Shown here: positions 35,833-45,203 of the stretch, piece after piece
Numbering within the stretch: the stretch's first letter is position 1
Layout: each line of letters begins with the position of its first letter
From: Oceanimonas sp. GK1
Lineage (GTDB): Bacteria; Pseudomonadota; Gammaproteobacteria; Enterobacterales; Aeromonadaceae
Length of the DNA stretch: 64,000 nt
Reading direction: 5' to 3'
Assembly (NCBI RefSeq): GCF_000243075.1
Contig: NC_016745.1
Location: 1,939,001 to 2,003,000, forward strand
Position numbers and translations under genes: made by a program
Notes under the pieces: generated by a model
Databases searched by the model: none
What the model was told of the DNA's origin: nothing
What the model saw: the letters and a program-made list of their open reading frames with translations, nothing else

Positions 35833-37548
35833 ATGAGCGTAACAAAATGGGGAATGATGGCGCTGATGCTGTTCAGCCTGGTGGCCCGGGCGGAAGAGGT
35901 GGATTTGCGCCTGCGCGGGCTCGATGGCGAGCTCAAAGACAACACTCAGGTCTATCTGGATCAGCTGCCCGCCATCGAGGTGGAGCAGTTTCCCCGCTTT
36001 CGTCAGCAGATCACCACGGCGGTCACCGACAGCCTGCAGGCGCTGGGTTATTACAATCCCGAGATAGAATTGGTGCAGAGCGAGCAAAATCCCGCGCGGG
36101 TGACGGTGCGGGTCACTCCCGGCGAGCCGGTGCGTATTCGCACCCTGAATGTGCAGTTGCAGGGCGACGCCGAAACCGATCCCGCCTTTGCCGAGCTGCA
36201 AAGCAACTTTGCCATTCGCCAGGGGCAGGTGCTGCATCACGACAACTACGAGAAAGCCAAGGCCAGCCTGCTCAGCCTGGCCCTGCGCCGGGGCTATTTC
36301 GATGCCGCCTACCGCACCAGCCGGGTCCGGGTCACGCCCTGGGAAAAGGCTGCCGACGTTGATCTGAGCTTTGACTCCGGCCCCCGCTACCGCTTTGGCG
36401 AGCTGAAGGTGGACACCGACCGGCCGGTGGAGCGCCTGCTCAATCCGCTGGTGCAGATAGAGCCCGGCGAGCCCTACCACGCCAGCCGGCTGGCAGAATT
36501 CAGCCGCTCGCTGTCGTCCACCCGCTATTTCAAGCAGGTGGAAGTGCTGCCCATGGTGGCGGAAGCCGACGAACAGTATCGGGTGCCGCTGTCGGTGGTG
36601 CTGCGGGCCCGGGCCGACAACGAGGTGGAAGTGGGGGTGGGGGTCTCCACCGATGAGGGCCCCCGAACCTCGGTGAACTGGGAAAAGCCCTGGATCAACA
36701 GCCTGGGCCACAGTCTGACCACCAGCCTCAAGGTGTCGGCTCCCTCCCAGGACGTGACCCTGGTGTACAAGATCCCCCGCGGCCATCCCCTTGAGGACTA
36801 TTACACCATTCAGGGCGGTTACCAGCGCCTCGATCAGGACGACACCGTCAGTGACCGCCTGGTGGCCGGTGTTCACCGCTGGAACATTCAGCAAAACGGC
36901 TGGACTCGGGACGTCTTTCTACGCAGCGAATATGAGTCCTATACCCAGGGCGAGCAGGAAGACGAAAGCTTTCTGCTGATCCCCGGTGTCAGCTTCAGTC
37001 GCACTCGGGTACGCGGCGGCCTGGATCCTCATTGGGGCGACGCGCAGACGGCCACCCTGGAGCTTTCCGAACCCTGGTGGGGGTCCGACACCCGCTTTGT
37101 GCGCTTCTGGGGGCGCAGCAAGTGGCTGCGCACCTTGACCGAGGATCACCGGCTGCTGGCCCGGGCCGAGCAGGGCGCGGTCTGGGTGGACAACGTGGAA
37201 GAGCTGCCGCCGTCGCTGCGCTTCTTTACCGGTGGTGATACCACGGTGCGCGGCTACAGCTACCAGTCGATCACGCCGCTGGATGAAAACGGCGATCGCC
37301 TGGGTGCCAAGTACGCCACCGCCCTCAGCCTGGAATACGATTACCGCTTTGCGCCCAAGTGGCGGGTGGCCACCTTTGTGGACAGCGGTACCGCCACCAA
37401 CGACTACCGGGACGACTGGAAAGTGGGCACCGGTTTCGGCCTGCGCTGGCTGACCCCGGTGGGCCCGGTGCGCCTTGATCTGGCCTTTGCGGTCACCGAA
37501 GAAGACACCCCCTGGCGCCTGCACTTCACCCTGGGACCGGAATTATGA
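35833..37548 (+). CDS. tamA: Translocation and assembly module protein TamA
   Basis: TamA is the outer-membrane Omp85 protein that works with TamB in autotransporter assembly and lipid transport. The 571-residue precursor has a signal peptide (ending VARA), three POTRA domains (residues about 22-260; the third contains YRFGELKVDTD) and a C-terminal beta barrel of the bacterial surface antigen family, with RFFTGGDTTVRGYSYQSI and a terminal LHFTLGPEL. Overlaps tamB by four bases. It is slightly shorter than some relatives but complete. Confidence 0.94.
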   Translation: MSVTKWGMMALMLFSLVARAEEVDLRLRGLDGELKDNTQVYLDQLPAIEVEQFPRFRQQITTAVTDSLQALGYYNPEIELVQSEQNPARVTVRVTPGEPVRIRTLNVQLQGDAETDPAFAELQSNFAIRQGQVLHHDNYEKAKASLLSLALRRGYFDAAYRTSRVRVTPWEKAADVDLSFDSGPRYRFGELKVDTDRPVERLLNPLVQIEPGEPYHASRLAEFSRSLSSTRYFKQVEVLPMVAEADEQYRVPLSVVLRARADNEVEVGVGVSTDEGPRTSVNWEKPWINSLGHSLTTSLKVSAPSQDVTLVYKIPRGHPLEDYYTIQGGYQRLDQDDTVSDRLVAGVHRWNIQQNGWTRDVFLRSEYESYTQGEQEDESFLLIPGVSFSRTRVRGGLDPHWGDAQTATLELSEPWWGSDTRFVRFWGRSKWLRTLTEDHRLLARAEQGAVWVDNVEELPPSLRFFTGGDTTVRGYSYQSITPLDENGDRLGAKYATALSLEYDYRFAPKWRVATFVDSGTATNDYRDDWKVGTGFGLRWLTPVGPVRLDLAFAVTEEDTPWRLHFTLGPEL

Positions 37549-40500
37549 TGCGATTGAAACGCCTGTTGCTGGGGGCTTTGATCGGCCTCTGCCTGTTGCT
37601 GATGCTGGTGGCCAGCCTGCTGCTTACCCACACCGGCAACCAGTGGCTGTGGGGGCTGGCCAAGCAACAGGTGCCCGGACTGGCAGGCACCATGGTGTCG
37701 GGCCAGTTGCTGAGCGGCTGGGAGTTTTCGGAGCTGGCCTATGAGCAGGACTCGCTGGCCTTTCGCGCCCGCCAGGTTAGCCTCGACTGGCAGCTGGGCA
37801 AGGTGGTGGATGGCCGGCTCTGGTTGCGCCGGCTGGAAGCGGCGGACATTGAGGTGGAGATCCGCGATCTGGCAGAAAGCCCGTCGGAGCCGGAGCAGGA
37901 AACGGCTGCGCTCACCAGCCTGACCCCGCCCCTGAACATTGAACTGGATGACATTCGCGCCGACAGGGTGAGTATTTCCCTGCCCGGGCAACGCATTGGC
38001 TGGCAGAGCCTGCAGGTGGCCGCCCGCTGGGATGACGATGGCATGGTGATCACCGGCCCGCAAATGAGCGGCCTGACCATTGAGCTGGAGCCCACCAACG
38101 AGATCACACCGGAAACCGGGGCGGCCAACACCGCCGACCAACAGGCCATGAGCCTGCCGGAGATCGTGCTGCCGTTTCCCCTTAAAATTGAGCAACTGGC
38201 CCTGACCGACAGCCGCCTGGTGCAGAACGGCCAGCCACAGGCCTTGCACCGGCTGGCCCTGGCCCTGGAAGGCGAGGGCAGCCGGGTGCGCATCGAACAA
38301 CTGGCGCTTGCACACGCCCTGGCCGACGTTAGCCTGAGCGGTGACGTGACGCTCACCGGGGATTACCCGCTTAACGCCAATCTCAACGCGACCCTGCACG
38401 AGCCGCTGCTTGACGGCCAGCTCAAGGGCCAGAACCTGGTCCTGACGGTGAGCAACAGCCTGGCGGACCTGGCCGCCGAGCTTCGCCTGCAGGGGCCGGT
38501 GGCCGCCGAGGCCAGCCTCAAGACCCGGCCGCTCGAGCCCGGCTTGCCGCTGGAGCTGAGGCTCGGCTGGCAACAGCTGGGCTGGCCGCTGGCCGAGCCT
38601 CAGTGGACCCTGACCCAGGGTGAGCTGAGCCTCACCGGCGCATTGGAAGACTATCGGCTGGCACTGAATACCGAAGCCGGCGGCCCCGGGCTGCCGCCGG
38701 TCGGCATTGAACTCGCCGCCCGCGGCAATCTGCAGCAGGCCCGCATTGAGCCCCTGACCCTGGTGTTGCCGCAGGGAGAAACTCACTTGACCGGCGACAT
38801 CGGCTGGACCGATGGCGTGCGCTGGCAGGGGGAGCTGGCGCTTAACGAGGTGGATCCGGGGGCCTTTGCGGAAGGGTTTGAAGGCCGCCTGAACGGCCGT
38901 ATTGACAGCCGCTTTGAGCTCGGCGGCGAGCAATGGCAGCTGGAGGCCGCCCCCGAGATCACCGGGCTGCTGCGCAATCACCCGCTGGCCCTGACCGGCC
39001 GCTTCAGCCTCAACCAGGATCTGGAAGGGCAGGTCGACAACCTGGTGCTGACCAATGGTGACAACCGGTTGGCGGTGGCCGGGCGCATCGACCAGCGCTG
39101 GGCGCTCAAGGGCAGCCTGAATGCCCCCAGGTTGGCGGTGTATGCCCCCGGCCTGTTTGGTGATGTGCAGGGCAATTTCGAGGTATCCGGTCTGCGGGAC
39201 GCCCCCCGGGTGCAAGCGAACCTTGTCGGTAGCCGGGCTGGCTTCAACGACAGCGAAGCCAGGCAGCTGGCCCTGGACGCCGATCTCACCCTGGGCGAGG
39301 CACCCGCCGGTGAACTGAGCGTGACCGCGCAGCGGCTGACGACCGGCGGGTTGCGCTTTGAGGATCTGGATTTGGCCGCCAGCGGCGACCAGAATGCCCA
39401 CCGGCTGACCCTGACGGCCCAGGGGGAGCCGCTGGCACTGGATCTGGCACTGGCCGGCAGCCTGAACGAACAAGGCTGGCGCGGCCGGCTGCAGCAGGCC
39501 GAGCTGAACACGCCGCTGGATACCTGGCAGGTGTCGGAGCCGGTGGCCCTGGCCTGGCGTCAGCCCGAAGGGATGTTCAGTGCGGCGGCCCACTGCTGGC
39601 GCTCCAACGGTGCCGCCGTCTGCCTGGACGAGCTGAACGCCGGCGGGGAAGGTGGCCGGGCCGGGCTGGATATTCGTGACTTTGACCTTGCCCGGCTCAC
39701 GCCCTTTTTGCCCGAGGACTTTGCCTGGGAGGCGGTGCTGGCCGGACGGGTGGAGGCGAGCTGGCAACCGGGCCAGGCGCCCCGGGTCAATGCACAAATC
39801 GGCACCACCACCGGTACCTTTGTCAGTGGCGATACCCGGCTGGGTTATGAGCGGCTGCAACTGCAAAGCCAGGTGCTGGACAACCGTCTGGTGAGCGAGC
39901 TGGCATTTGACTCCGAACCCCTTGGCCGGTTGCGGCTGAACGCGCGGGTCAACGGACTGGACGGCGCCCGCAACCTGAGCGGCGAGCTGACCATCAATGA
40001 TCTGCGCCTGGACTGGCTGGCGCCGCTGTTGCCGGAAGTGGCGCGGCTACAGGGCAGCCTGGCCGGCGATGTGCGGCTGGCGGGCACCCTGGCGCAGCCG
40101 CTGATGTATGGCGACATTACCCTTGCCGGTGGCGAAGTGGATACCTATGCCGACATGGTCAGGGTGCGGGATCTCACCACCCGGCTGACGGTGCAGGGCA
40201 ACCGGGCCTCGCTGAACGGCCGGCTGCGGGCAGGCAACGGGCCATTGAACATTGACGGTGAGCTGGACTGGAGCACCTTGCCGGTGAGCGGTGAAATTCG
40301 TCTCAAGGGCAGCGAGCTGGAAGTCGGCTACCCGGGGATGGGGCGGATAAGAGTGAGTCCGGATTTGCAGATCACTCTGGGCGAGCAGCCCAGGGTCCGC
40401 GGCGAGATCTTTATCCCTTGGGCGCGGATCAGCGTGAAGGAGCTGCCCGAAAGCGCCGTTTCCAAGTCTGCGGATGTGGTCATTGTGCAACCCTCGGGCA

Positions 40501-41246
40501 TGGTGCCCGAGACCGGCCCCACGCTGCCCCTGGACATTCGCGTGCGGGTGCGTTTGGGCGAAGATGTACGGCTGGAAGCCTTTGGCCTGAACACCCGCCT
40601 CGCCGGCCAGTTGCGCATTGTGCAGCCACCGGGGCGGATTATGCGCGCCAACGGTGAAATCCGCCTGGAAGAGGGCCGTTTCAAGGCCTATGGTCAGAAC
40701 CTGCTGATCCGTGACGGCAGCATTCTGTTCAGCGGCCCGCTGGATCAGCCCAATCTGCGGGTGGAAGCCATTCGCAACCCGTCCAGCATGTCCGACAGCA
40801 GCATAGTGGTGGGGGTGCGGGTTTCCGGCAGCACCACCCAGCCGGAGCTGGAGGTGTTTTCCGAGCCCGGTATGCCCCAGGCCGAACAGCTGTCGTGGCT
40901 GCTGCGCGGCCGTGGTCTGGAAGGCGGGGACGGCAGCGACGGTAACGCCCTGGTGCAGTCGATGCTGCTCGGCGCCGGCGTGGGCAAGGTGGGCGGCCTG
41001 GTCACCGGGGTGGGCGAGGCGCTGGGCTTTCAGGATGTGGCGGTGGATACCAGTGGCTCCGGGGAAGACACGGCGGTCAATATCAGCGCCTATGTGCTGC
41101 CGGGACTGCAAATCGGCTATGGCGTAGGAGTGTTCTCCTCCATCGGCGAGCTCCGGCTGCGCTACGAGCTGCTGCCCCGGCTCTACCTGCAGGCCACCAG
41201 CGGCCTGAGCCAGGCCATTGATCTGTTCTACAAGTTCGAGTTCTGA
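37545..41246 (+). CDS. tamB: Translocation and assembly module protein TamB
   Basis: TamB is a periplasm-spanning AsmA-like protein, anchored by one N-terminal helix (LLLGALIGLCLLLMLVASLLL), that works with TamA and carries phospholipids toward the outer membrane. The 1233-residue chain consists of repetitive beta-strand segments forming a hydrophobic groove. The C-terminal DUF490 domain covers about the last 350 residues (RMIRANGEIRLEEGRFKAYG-like, then PNLRVEAIRNPSS and VSGSTTQPELEVFSEP). The end residues LFYKFEF resemble an outer-membrane insertion signal. A strong terminator follows. Confidence 0.95.
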   Translation: MMRLKRLLLGALIGLCLLLMLVASLLLTHTGNQWLWGLAKQQVPGLAGTMVSGQLLSGWEFSELAYEQDSLAFRARQVSLDWQLGKVVDGRLWLRRLEAADIEVEIRDLAESPSEPEQETAALTSLTPPLNIELDDIRADRVSISLPGQRIGWQSLQVAARWDDDGMVITGPQMSGLTIELEPTNEITPETGAANTADQQAMSLPEIVLPFPLKIEQLALTDSRLVQNGQPQALHRLALALEGEGSRVRIEQLALAHALADVSLSGDVTLTGDYPLNANLNATLHEPLLDGQLKGQNLVLTVSNSLADLAAELRLQGPVAAEASLKTRPLEPGLPLELRLGWQQLGWPLAEPQWTLTQGELSLTGALEDYRLALNTEAGGPGLPPVGIELAARGNLQQARIEPLTLVLPQGETHLTGDIGWTDGVRWQGELALNEVDPGAFAEGFEGRLNGRIDSRFELGGEQWQLEAAPEITGLLRNHPLALTGRFSLNQDLEGQVDNLVLTNGDNRLAVAGRIDQRWALKGSLNAPRLAVYAPGLFGDVQGNFEVSGLRDAPRVQANLVGSRAGFNDSEARQLALDADLTLGEAPAGELSVTAQRLTTGGLRFEDLDLAASGDQNAHRLTLTAQGEPLALDLALAGSLNEQGWRGRLQQAELNTPLDTWQVSEPVALAWRQPEGMFSAAAHCWRSNGAAVCLDELNAGGEGGRAGLDIRDFDLARLTPFLPEDFAWEAVLAGRVEASWQPGQAPRVNAQIGTTTGTFVSGDTRLGYERLQLQSQVLDNRLVSELAFDSEPLGRLRLNARVNGLDGARNLSGELTINDLRLDWLAPLLPEVARLQGSLAGDVRLAGTLAQPLMYGDITLAGGEVDTYADMVRVRDLTTRLTVQGNRASLNGRLRAGNGPLNIDGELDWSTLPVSGEIRLKGSELEVGYPGMGRIRVSPDLQITLGEQPRVRGEIFIPWARISVKELPESAVSKSADVVIVQPSGMVPETGPTLPLDIRVRVRLGEDVRLEAFGLNTRLAGQLRIVQPPGRIMRANGEIRLEEGRFKAYGQNLLIRDGSILFSGPLDQPNLRVEAIRNPSSMSDSSIVVGVRVSGSTTQPELEVFSEPGMPQAEQLSWLLRGRGLEGGDGSDGNALVQSMLLGAGVGKVGGLVTGVGEALGFQDVAVDTSGSGEDTAVNISAYVLPGLQIGYGVGVFSSIGELRLRYELLPRLYLQATSGLSQAIDLFYKFEF

Positions 41247-41255
41247 CCAACAGGG

Positions 41256-41294
41256 GGCGGCGTCATGGCTATAACATGACGCCGCCTCTGTTTT
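41256..41294 (+). terminator. Terminator after tamAB
   Basis: A perfect 12-bp stem GGCGGCGTCATG/CATGACGCCGCC with a 7-base loop, followed by TCTGTTTTG. It lies nine bases after the tamB stop and separates tamAB from the glycosyltransferase gene. Confidence 0.88.
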
Positions 41295-41413
41295 GTTGTC
41301 TCGCGCGCCGGAATTTGCCCGCCTGCGGCCGCTGCCCTCATGCTTTTTGAGGCGGCCTTGGGTAAAGTAGGCAGTCTGTCACCGCCAACCGGCCCGCGAG
41401 TAGTGGTTCCATC

Positions 41414-43231
41414 ATGATGTCCGTGCAATTGCTGAAACAGGAGCGCCTGGCCCGCATCATGCTGATGTGCGTGGCAGCTTACACCCTGGTTGGCATGCAT
41501 CTTTACCTGCCGCACCTGTTCGGTACCGGCCTGCAACTGCCGTTCAACATTGCCGGTTGGTTTTTTGTGGGCGCCATGACCACCCTGGGGCTCTGGCACT
41601 GGCACCGCCGCCGGTTGCTGACCAGCCGGTTCTGGCTGGGCCTGATGGCGGCCAGCCTGCTGCTGTGGCTGCCGTTTGGTTACTGGCACAACAATTCGGT
41701 GGCCGGCCAGGCGCTGCCCCGCATGCTGGGCCTGACCGGTGGCCTGCTGTTTTTCCTTGCGCTGCAGCAATGCCGGTTTAACGAGCGGGGACGGCGTTAC
41801 CTGTTGTATGGCCTGCTGCTGGCGGTGAGCATGGAAATGCTGCTGGGGCTGCTGCAGTTCTTTGTGCTGGAGCCGGGCAATGTGTTTGGCTACAACACCG
41901 AAGTGCGCTCCCCCTACGGCATTTTTCAGCACCGTAACGTCATGGCCAGTTTCGTGGCCACCGGCATGGTGCTGGCGGTGTATCTGTGGCTGAACGAGGC
42001 CAAATCGCCCTGGCGGCCCTTTTTGTTCAAGTCGTGCTGGTTTGCCGCCGTGCTGGCGGCCGGGGCCATGCTGGTGGTGCTGTTGCAGTCCAGGGCCGGC
42101 CAGCTGGGCCTGCTGCTGGGGTTATTGCTGCTGCTGCCGCTGTTATGGCAGACCCTGGTCAAAACCCGCTCCAAGCGCCTGCTGGCCAGCCTGGTGCTGA
42201 TCCCCCTGGGAGCCGTGGTGGGCATTTTCGGGCTCGACGTGTTCGACATGAGCAAACGCAGCCTCGACATTTACACCCAGGCCGATGGCCGTTTCGATAT
42301 TTACGCCCACGGCCTGCGCATGTGGCTGGAGCGCCCCTGGGCGGGCTACGGCTATGGCAGCTTCGAGTCGGCGTTTTACCGTACCTATGCCCAGTGGCGG
42401 GAGCAGACTCCGGGGGCCCAGCCGTTGTTTACCGAAATGGGCCATCCGCACAACGAGTTTTTGCTCTGGGCCATTGAGGGGGGGCTGGCGCCGCTGGTGG
42501 GCCTGGTGCTGATGATCTGGCTGGTGTTGCGGCTGTTAAGCCGGGTACCGCTCGGCCGGGCGCTGGCCTGGGTGGGCCTGCTGATGCCGGTGTTTGTGCA
42601 CAGTCAGACCGAGTTTCCCGTTTATCATTCGCTGCCCCACTGGTTCGTGGTGCTGGTGCTGCTGTATGTGATTGACGCCGAGCACGGCCAACGGCTGTTG
42701 TTGCCGGCGCCCCCGGCCTGGAGCCGCTGGCCGATACGAAGCTGGGGCCTGGGCGTGATGTTGTTTATGGCCACAGGGCTGGTGGCCAGCCAGCAGCTCA
42801 CCGCCTATGCCCACCAGCCCGAGCGGGATCCGGCCCGGCTTGAGCGGGTGCTGAACCCGCTGGTGTGGCACGACCGCACCGCGTTTTACCGCCACCATAT
42901 TCAGCTGGAACGTGGGTTGCTGAGCGGGGATCGCGAGCGGCTGCTCGATTACGCCAGCTGGGCCCAGCGTTTTTTGCGCCATACCCCTAGGGCCGGCATT
43001 TATTACAACGCCTACCTGGCGTTGGTCCGGGCGAATGAAGCCGCGCGCGCCGAGGCGCTGCTGGCCGAAGCCCGGCGGCTCTATCCCAACGTGGTCCTGC
43101 TGCGCCAGGCCAGCATCAGTCGGGTGCTGGCGCGGCTGGCACAGCTGGACAAGGGCATGACCGTCACCCACCTCAGCAGCTATCTTCCCCTCTATGATAA
43201 CCTGCGCCCCGCCATTGGCGGGGCCTATTGA
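41414..43231 (+). CDS. PglL-type O-oligosaccharyltransferase
   Basis: A 605-residue polytopic inner-membrane protein of the WaaL/PglL family, which moves lipid-linked glycans to protein hydroxyls or to lipid A. About 12 membrane helices precede a soluble C-terminus. The PglL-like motif GIFQHRNVMASF lies near residue 170, the Wzy_C segment LERPWAGYGYGSFES near 310, and HPHNEFLLWAIEGG, with the family histidine, near 345. Two start codons (41414, 41417) are possible. No glycan synthesis genes lie nearby, and it follows the tamAB terminator. A pilin target is a guess. Confidence 0.85.
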   Translation: MMSVQLLKQERLARIMLMCVAAYTLVGMHLYLPHLFGTGLQLPFNIAGWFFVGAMTTLGLWHWHRRRLLTSRFWLGLMAASLLLWLPFGYWHNNSVAGQALPRMLGLTGGLLFFLALQQCRFNERGRRYLLYGLLLAVSMEMLLGLLQFFVLEPGNVFGYNTEVRSPYGIFQHRNVMASFVATGMVLAVYLWLNEAKSPWRPFLFKSCWFAAVLAAGAMLVVLLQSRAGQLGLLLGLLLLLPLLWQTLVKTRSKRLLASLVLIPLGAVVGIFGLDVFDMSKRSLDIYTQADGRFDIYAHGLRMWLERPWAGYGYGSFESAFYRTYAQWREQTPGAQPLFTEMGHPHNEFLLWAIEGGLAPLVGLVLMIWLVLRLLSRVPLGRALAWVGLLMPVFVHSQTEFPVYHSLPHWFVVLVLLYVIDAEHGQRLLLPAPPAWSRWPIRSWGLGVMLFMATGLVASQQLTAYAHQPERDPARLERVLNPLVWHDRTAFYRHHIQLERGLLSGDRERLLDYASWAQRFLRHTPRAGIYYNAYLALVRANEAARAEALLAEARRLYPNVVLLRQASISRVLARLAQLDKGMTVTHLSSYLPLYDNLRPAIGGAY

Positions 43232-43281
43232 GCATGGGCAGTGAGGCGGGAGTGAGGCTGAGTTGAGAAGGGGAGCGCGGG

Positions 43282-43680
43282 TTATCCCCGCGTGGGGGTC
43301 AGCTCGAAACCGGTGAGGGCGTCGTCACTCTCTAGTGAGGTGACGGTAATGTTTTGCTGTGCCCAGTCCACTTCCTTGCCGGTGGCGGCGTACAGGGTCT
43401 GGTTGATGCTGTCGGGGGTCAGTTCGGGTGGCTGCTCGGCGCGGCCGCCGGGCAGGTAAATGGTGCCGTTGGAAAAGTCCACCGCAAAGGCAATCACTCC
43501 CGGTACCAGGAAAAACAGCAGCCCCACGCCGTCGGCGATGGCCACTACCGGGTCGATGCGGCCACTTTTCTGACCTTTGCGCTCCGGATAAAAAATGGTG
43601 CCGCAGGCGGCCAGCTGGGTGGTGATGATACCGGCCAGTGCCAGCGCCAGGGTTTTCTGCTTGAACCTTGTCATAGCCAT
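43282..43680 (-). CDS. Small lipoprotein of unknown function
   Basis: A 132-residue lipoprotein (lipobox LAAC, acylated Cys26 if the start at 43680 is used; 43674 is an alternative ATG). After a short basic stretch (YPERKGQKSGR) there is a hydrophobic segment (AIADGVGLLFFLVPGVIAFAV) and the motif GTIYLPGG, then a soluble tail. The family is widespread in gammaproteobacteria to my knowledge but has no known role; some databases label relatives as polyribonucleotide nucleotidyltransferase, which the sequence does not support. It is a single gene. Confidence 0.75.
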   Translation of the reverse strand: MAMTRFKQKTLALALAGIITTQLAACGTIFYPERKGQKSGRIDPVVAIADGVGLLFFLVPGVIAFAVDFSNGTIYLPGGRAEQPPELTPDSINQTLYAATGKEVDWAQQNITVTSLESDDALTGFELTPTRG

Positions 43681-43775
43681 ACCTCTGAAGATGAAAAACC
43701 ACCTGCTGAGTGTATAGGATTATGGAGCGGTCTGAATCCTGATTGAGGGGACAACGGACAGAGGCTGGCGTATTT

Positions 43776-44426
43776 TTACGGGCCGGCCATCAGCGCCACC
43801 ACCTCGGCATCCTCCACCTGGGAAAAGTCCCGGTACCACTGACCCACGGAAAAAAAGGGATGAGGGGTGGCCAGGCAGCACACCCGGCTGACCAGGGGAG
43901 CGAGCTCGGCAATGGTATCGGCGGGCCCCACCGGCACCGCCACCAGCACCCGGTCGGGCTGGTGGGCGAGGGTGGCTTCAATGGCCACCCGCATGGTGGC
44001 CCCGGTGGCCAGGCCGTCGTCGACCAGGATCACCGTTTTGCCCGCCAGGGCCAGGGGAGGGCGGTGGTGGCGGTACTTGTTCTCCCGTCGGGCCAGCTCC
44101 CGCTGCTCCTGCTGCAGGGCCTGCTCTATCTGGTACTGGCTGATGCCCAGTTGCCGGATCAGGTGGGGATTGAGAAAGTGCACGCCGCCGCTGGCTACGG
44201 CACCCATCGCCAGCTCGGCATGACCCGGGCAGCCCAGCTTGCGTACCATCATCAGATCCAGGGGGGCCGACAGGGCCTCGGCCACGGGAGCGGCAACCGG
44301 CACGCCGCCTCGGGGCAGGGCCAGCACGATAATCGGCGCAGGCCACTTGCACTTGTGGCGCAGGCGGGTCAGCTCGCGGGCCAGGGCAACGCCGGCCTGG
44401 TGGCGATCCTCAAAGGGCGGCAACAT
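43776..44426 (-). CDS. Phosphoribosyltransferase-domain protein
   Basis: A soluble 216-residue protein of the type I phosphoribosyltransferase fold. The PRPP-binding loop is VILVDDGLATGAT near residue 120, and the N-terminal segment IVLALPRGGVPVAAPVAEAL is also typical. It most resembles the uncharacterised PRT proteins found near dienelactone hydrolase or erythromycin esterase domains, not a known salvage enzyme. The start at 44426 has GGGG upstream. A tRNA gene lies behind it on the same strand. Substrate unknown. Confidence 0.8.
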   Translation of the reverse strand: MLPPFEDRHQAGVALARELTRLRHKCKWPAPIIVLALPRGGVPVAAPVAEALSAPLDLMMVRKLGCPGHAELAMGAVASGGVHFLNPHLIRQLGISQYQIEQALQQEQRELARRENKYRHHRPPLALAGKTVILVDDGLATGATMRVAIEATLAHQPDRVLVAVPVGPADTIAELAPLVSRVCCLATPHPFFSVGQWYRDFSQVEDAEVVALMAGP

Positions 44427-44510
44427 AATGCACCCCGCAATAAACAACGCGAATAGTTAAAGTCTAGAAGGGAGGACGGCAGCGGGCAGGATTTCGGTGC
44501 GCCACAATAC

Positions 44511-44536
44511 AAAAAGCCCACCGTAAGGTGGGCTTT
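44511..44536 (-). terminator. Terminator after tRNA-Pro
   Basis: On the minus strand the stem GCCCACC-TTAC-GGTGGGC is followed by TTTTTGT, 13 bases after the tRNA 3' end. Confidence 0.9.
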
Positions 44537-44548
44537 TTGAGGGTGATT

Positions 44549-44625
44549 TGGTCGGCGTGAGAGGATTTGAACCTCCGACCCCTGACACCCCATGACAGTG
44601 CGCTACCAGGCTGCGCTACACGCCG
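44549..44625 (-). tRNA. proL: tRNA-Pro (anticodon GGG)
   Basis: A 77-nt cloverleaf with encoded CCA. The acceptor stem is CGGCGTG/CACGCCG with discriminator A, the D-arm is GCGCAGCCTGGTAGCGC, the anticodon loop is ATGGGGT with anticodon GGG, and the T-arm is GGAGGTTCAAATCC. The anticodon stem keeps the T-T mismatch seen in E. coli proL as I recall it. It is followed by its own terminator. A loose promoter region lies upstream in the AT-rich stretch near 44640-44670. Confidence 0.95.
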
Positions 44626-44842
44626 ACAGGTCATTCGTGATGACGGGGCGCATAATAGATAAAGCCGGCTGCTGCTGTCAACACCGGAAACCGATACAAC
44701 AGCGCGACTGCCGATAAATTGCGCGCTTGCCCGGTTGGGGCGTGTTGTACATCAAGGGCTTACCCATTCACTTGCCGGCACGGCAGGCTATAATAGCCAG
44801 TCCTGCCCACGCCGGCAGGCCATTCATTCAAGGAGACAGGCC

Positions 44843-45193
44843 ATGGCAGAAGAGACCATTTTCAGCAAAATCATTCGCAAGGAGATTCCCGCCGACATCC
44901 TGTACCAGGATGAGCTGGTCACCGCCTTTCGCGATATTTCCCCCAAGGCACCCACCCATATCCTGATCATTCCCAATGTGGTGATCCCCACCGTGAACGA
45001 GGTGGCCGCGGAGCACGAGCTGGCGCTGGGGCGCATGTTTACCGTGGCCCGCAAGCTGGCGGCGGACGCCGGCATTGCCGAAGACGGTTACCGCCTGATG
45101 GTGAACTGCAACCGCCATGGCGGTCAGGAGGTGTATCACATTCATATGCACCTGCTGGGCGGTCGCCCCCTGGGCCCCATGCTTGCCGTTTAA
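44843..45193 (+). CDS. hinT: HinT purine nucleoside phosphoramidase
   Basis: HinT is a HIT-family hydrolase that cleaves AMP-N bonds, for example in aminoacyl adenylates. The 116-residue protein begins [18 protein letters not shown] and carries the histidine triad HIHMHLLGG near the C-terminus with the middle histidine as nucleophile. AAGGAGA lies before the start at 44843. It is first in hinT-lpoB-thiK-nagZ-ndh; E. coli has the same order with ycfL after hinT and ycfP before ndh, both missing here. Confidence 0.95.
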   Translation: MAEETIFSKIIRKEIPADILYQDELVTAFRDISPKAPTHILIIPNVVIPTVNEVAAEHELALGRMFTVARKLAADAGIAEDGYRLMVNCNRHGGQEVYHIHMHLLGGRPLGPMLAV

Positions 45194-45203
45194 AGGAGCC
45201 GGA

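Noticed and set aside
37404-39866. An 820-residue open frame on the minus strand opposite tamB
   Set aside because: High GC leaves the antisense frames open. The product is low-complexity (Gln, Gly, Leu, Pro), has no domain, and overlaps a secure tamB gene.
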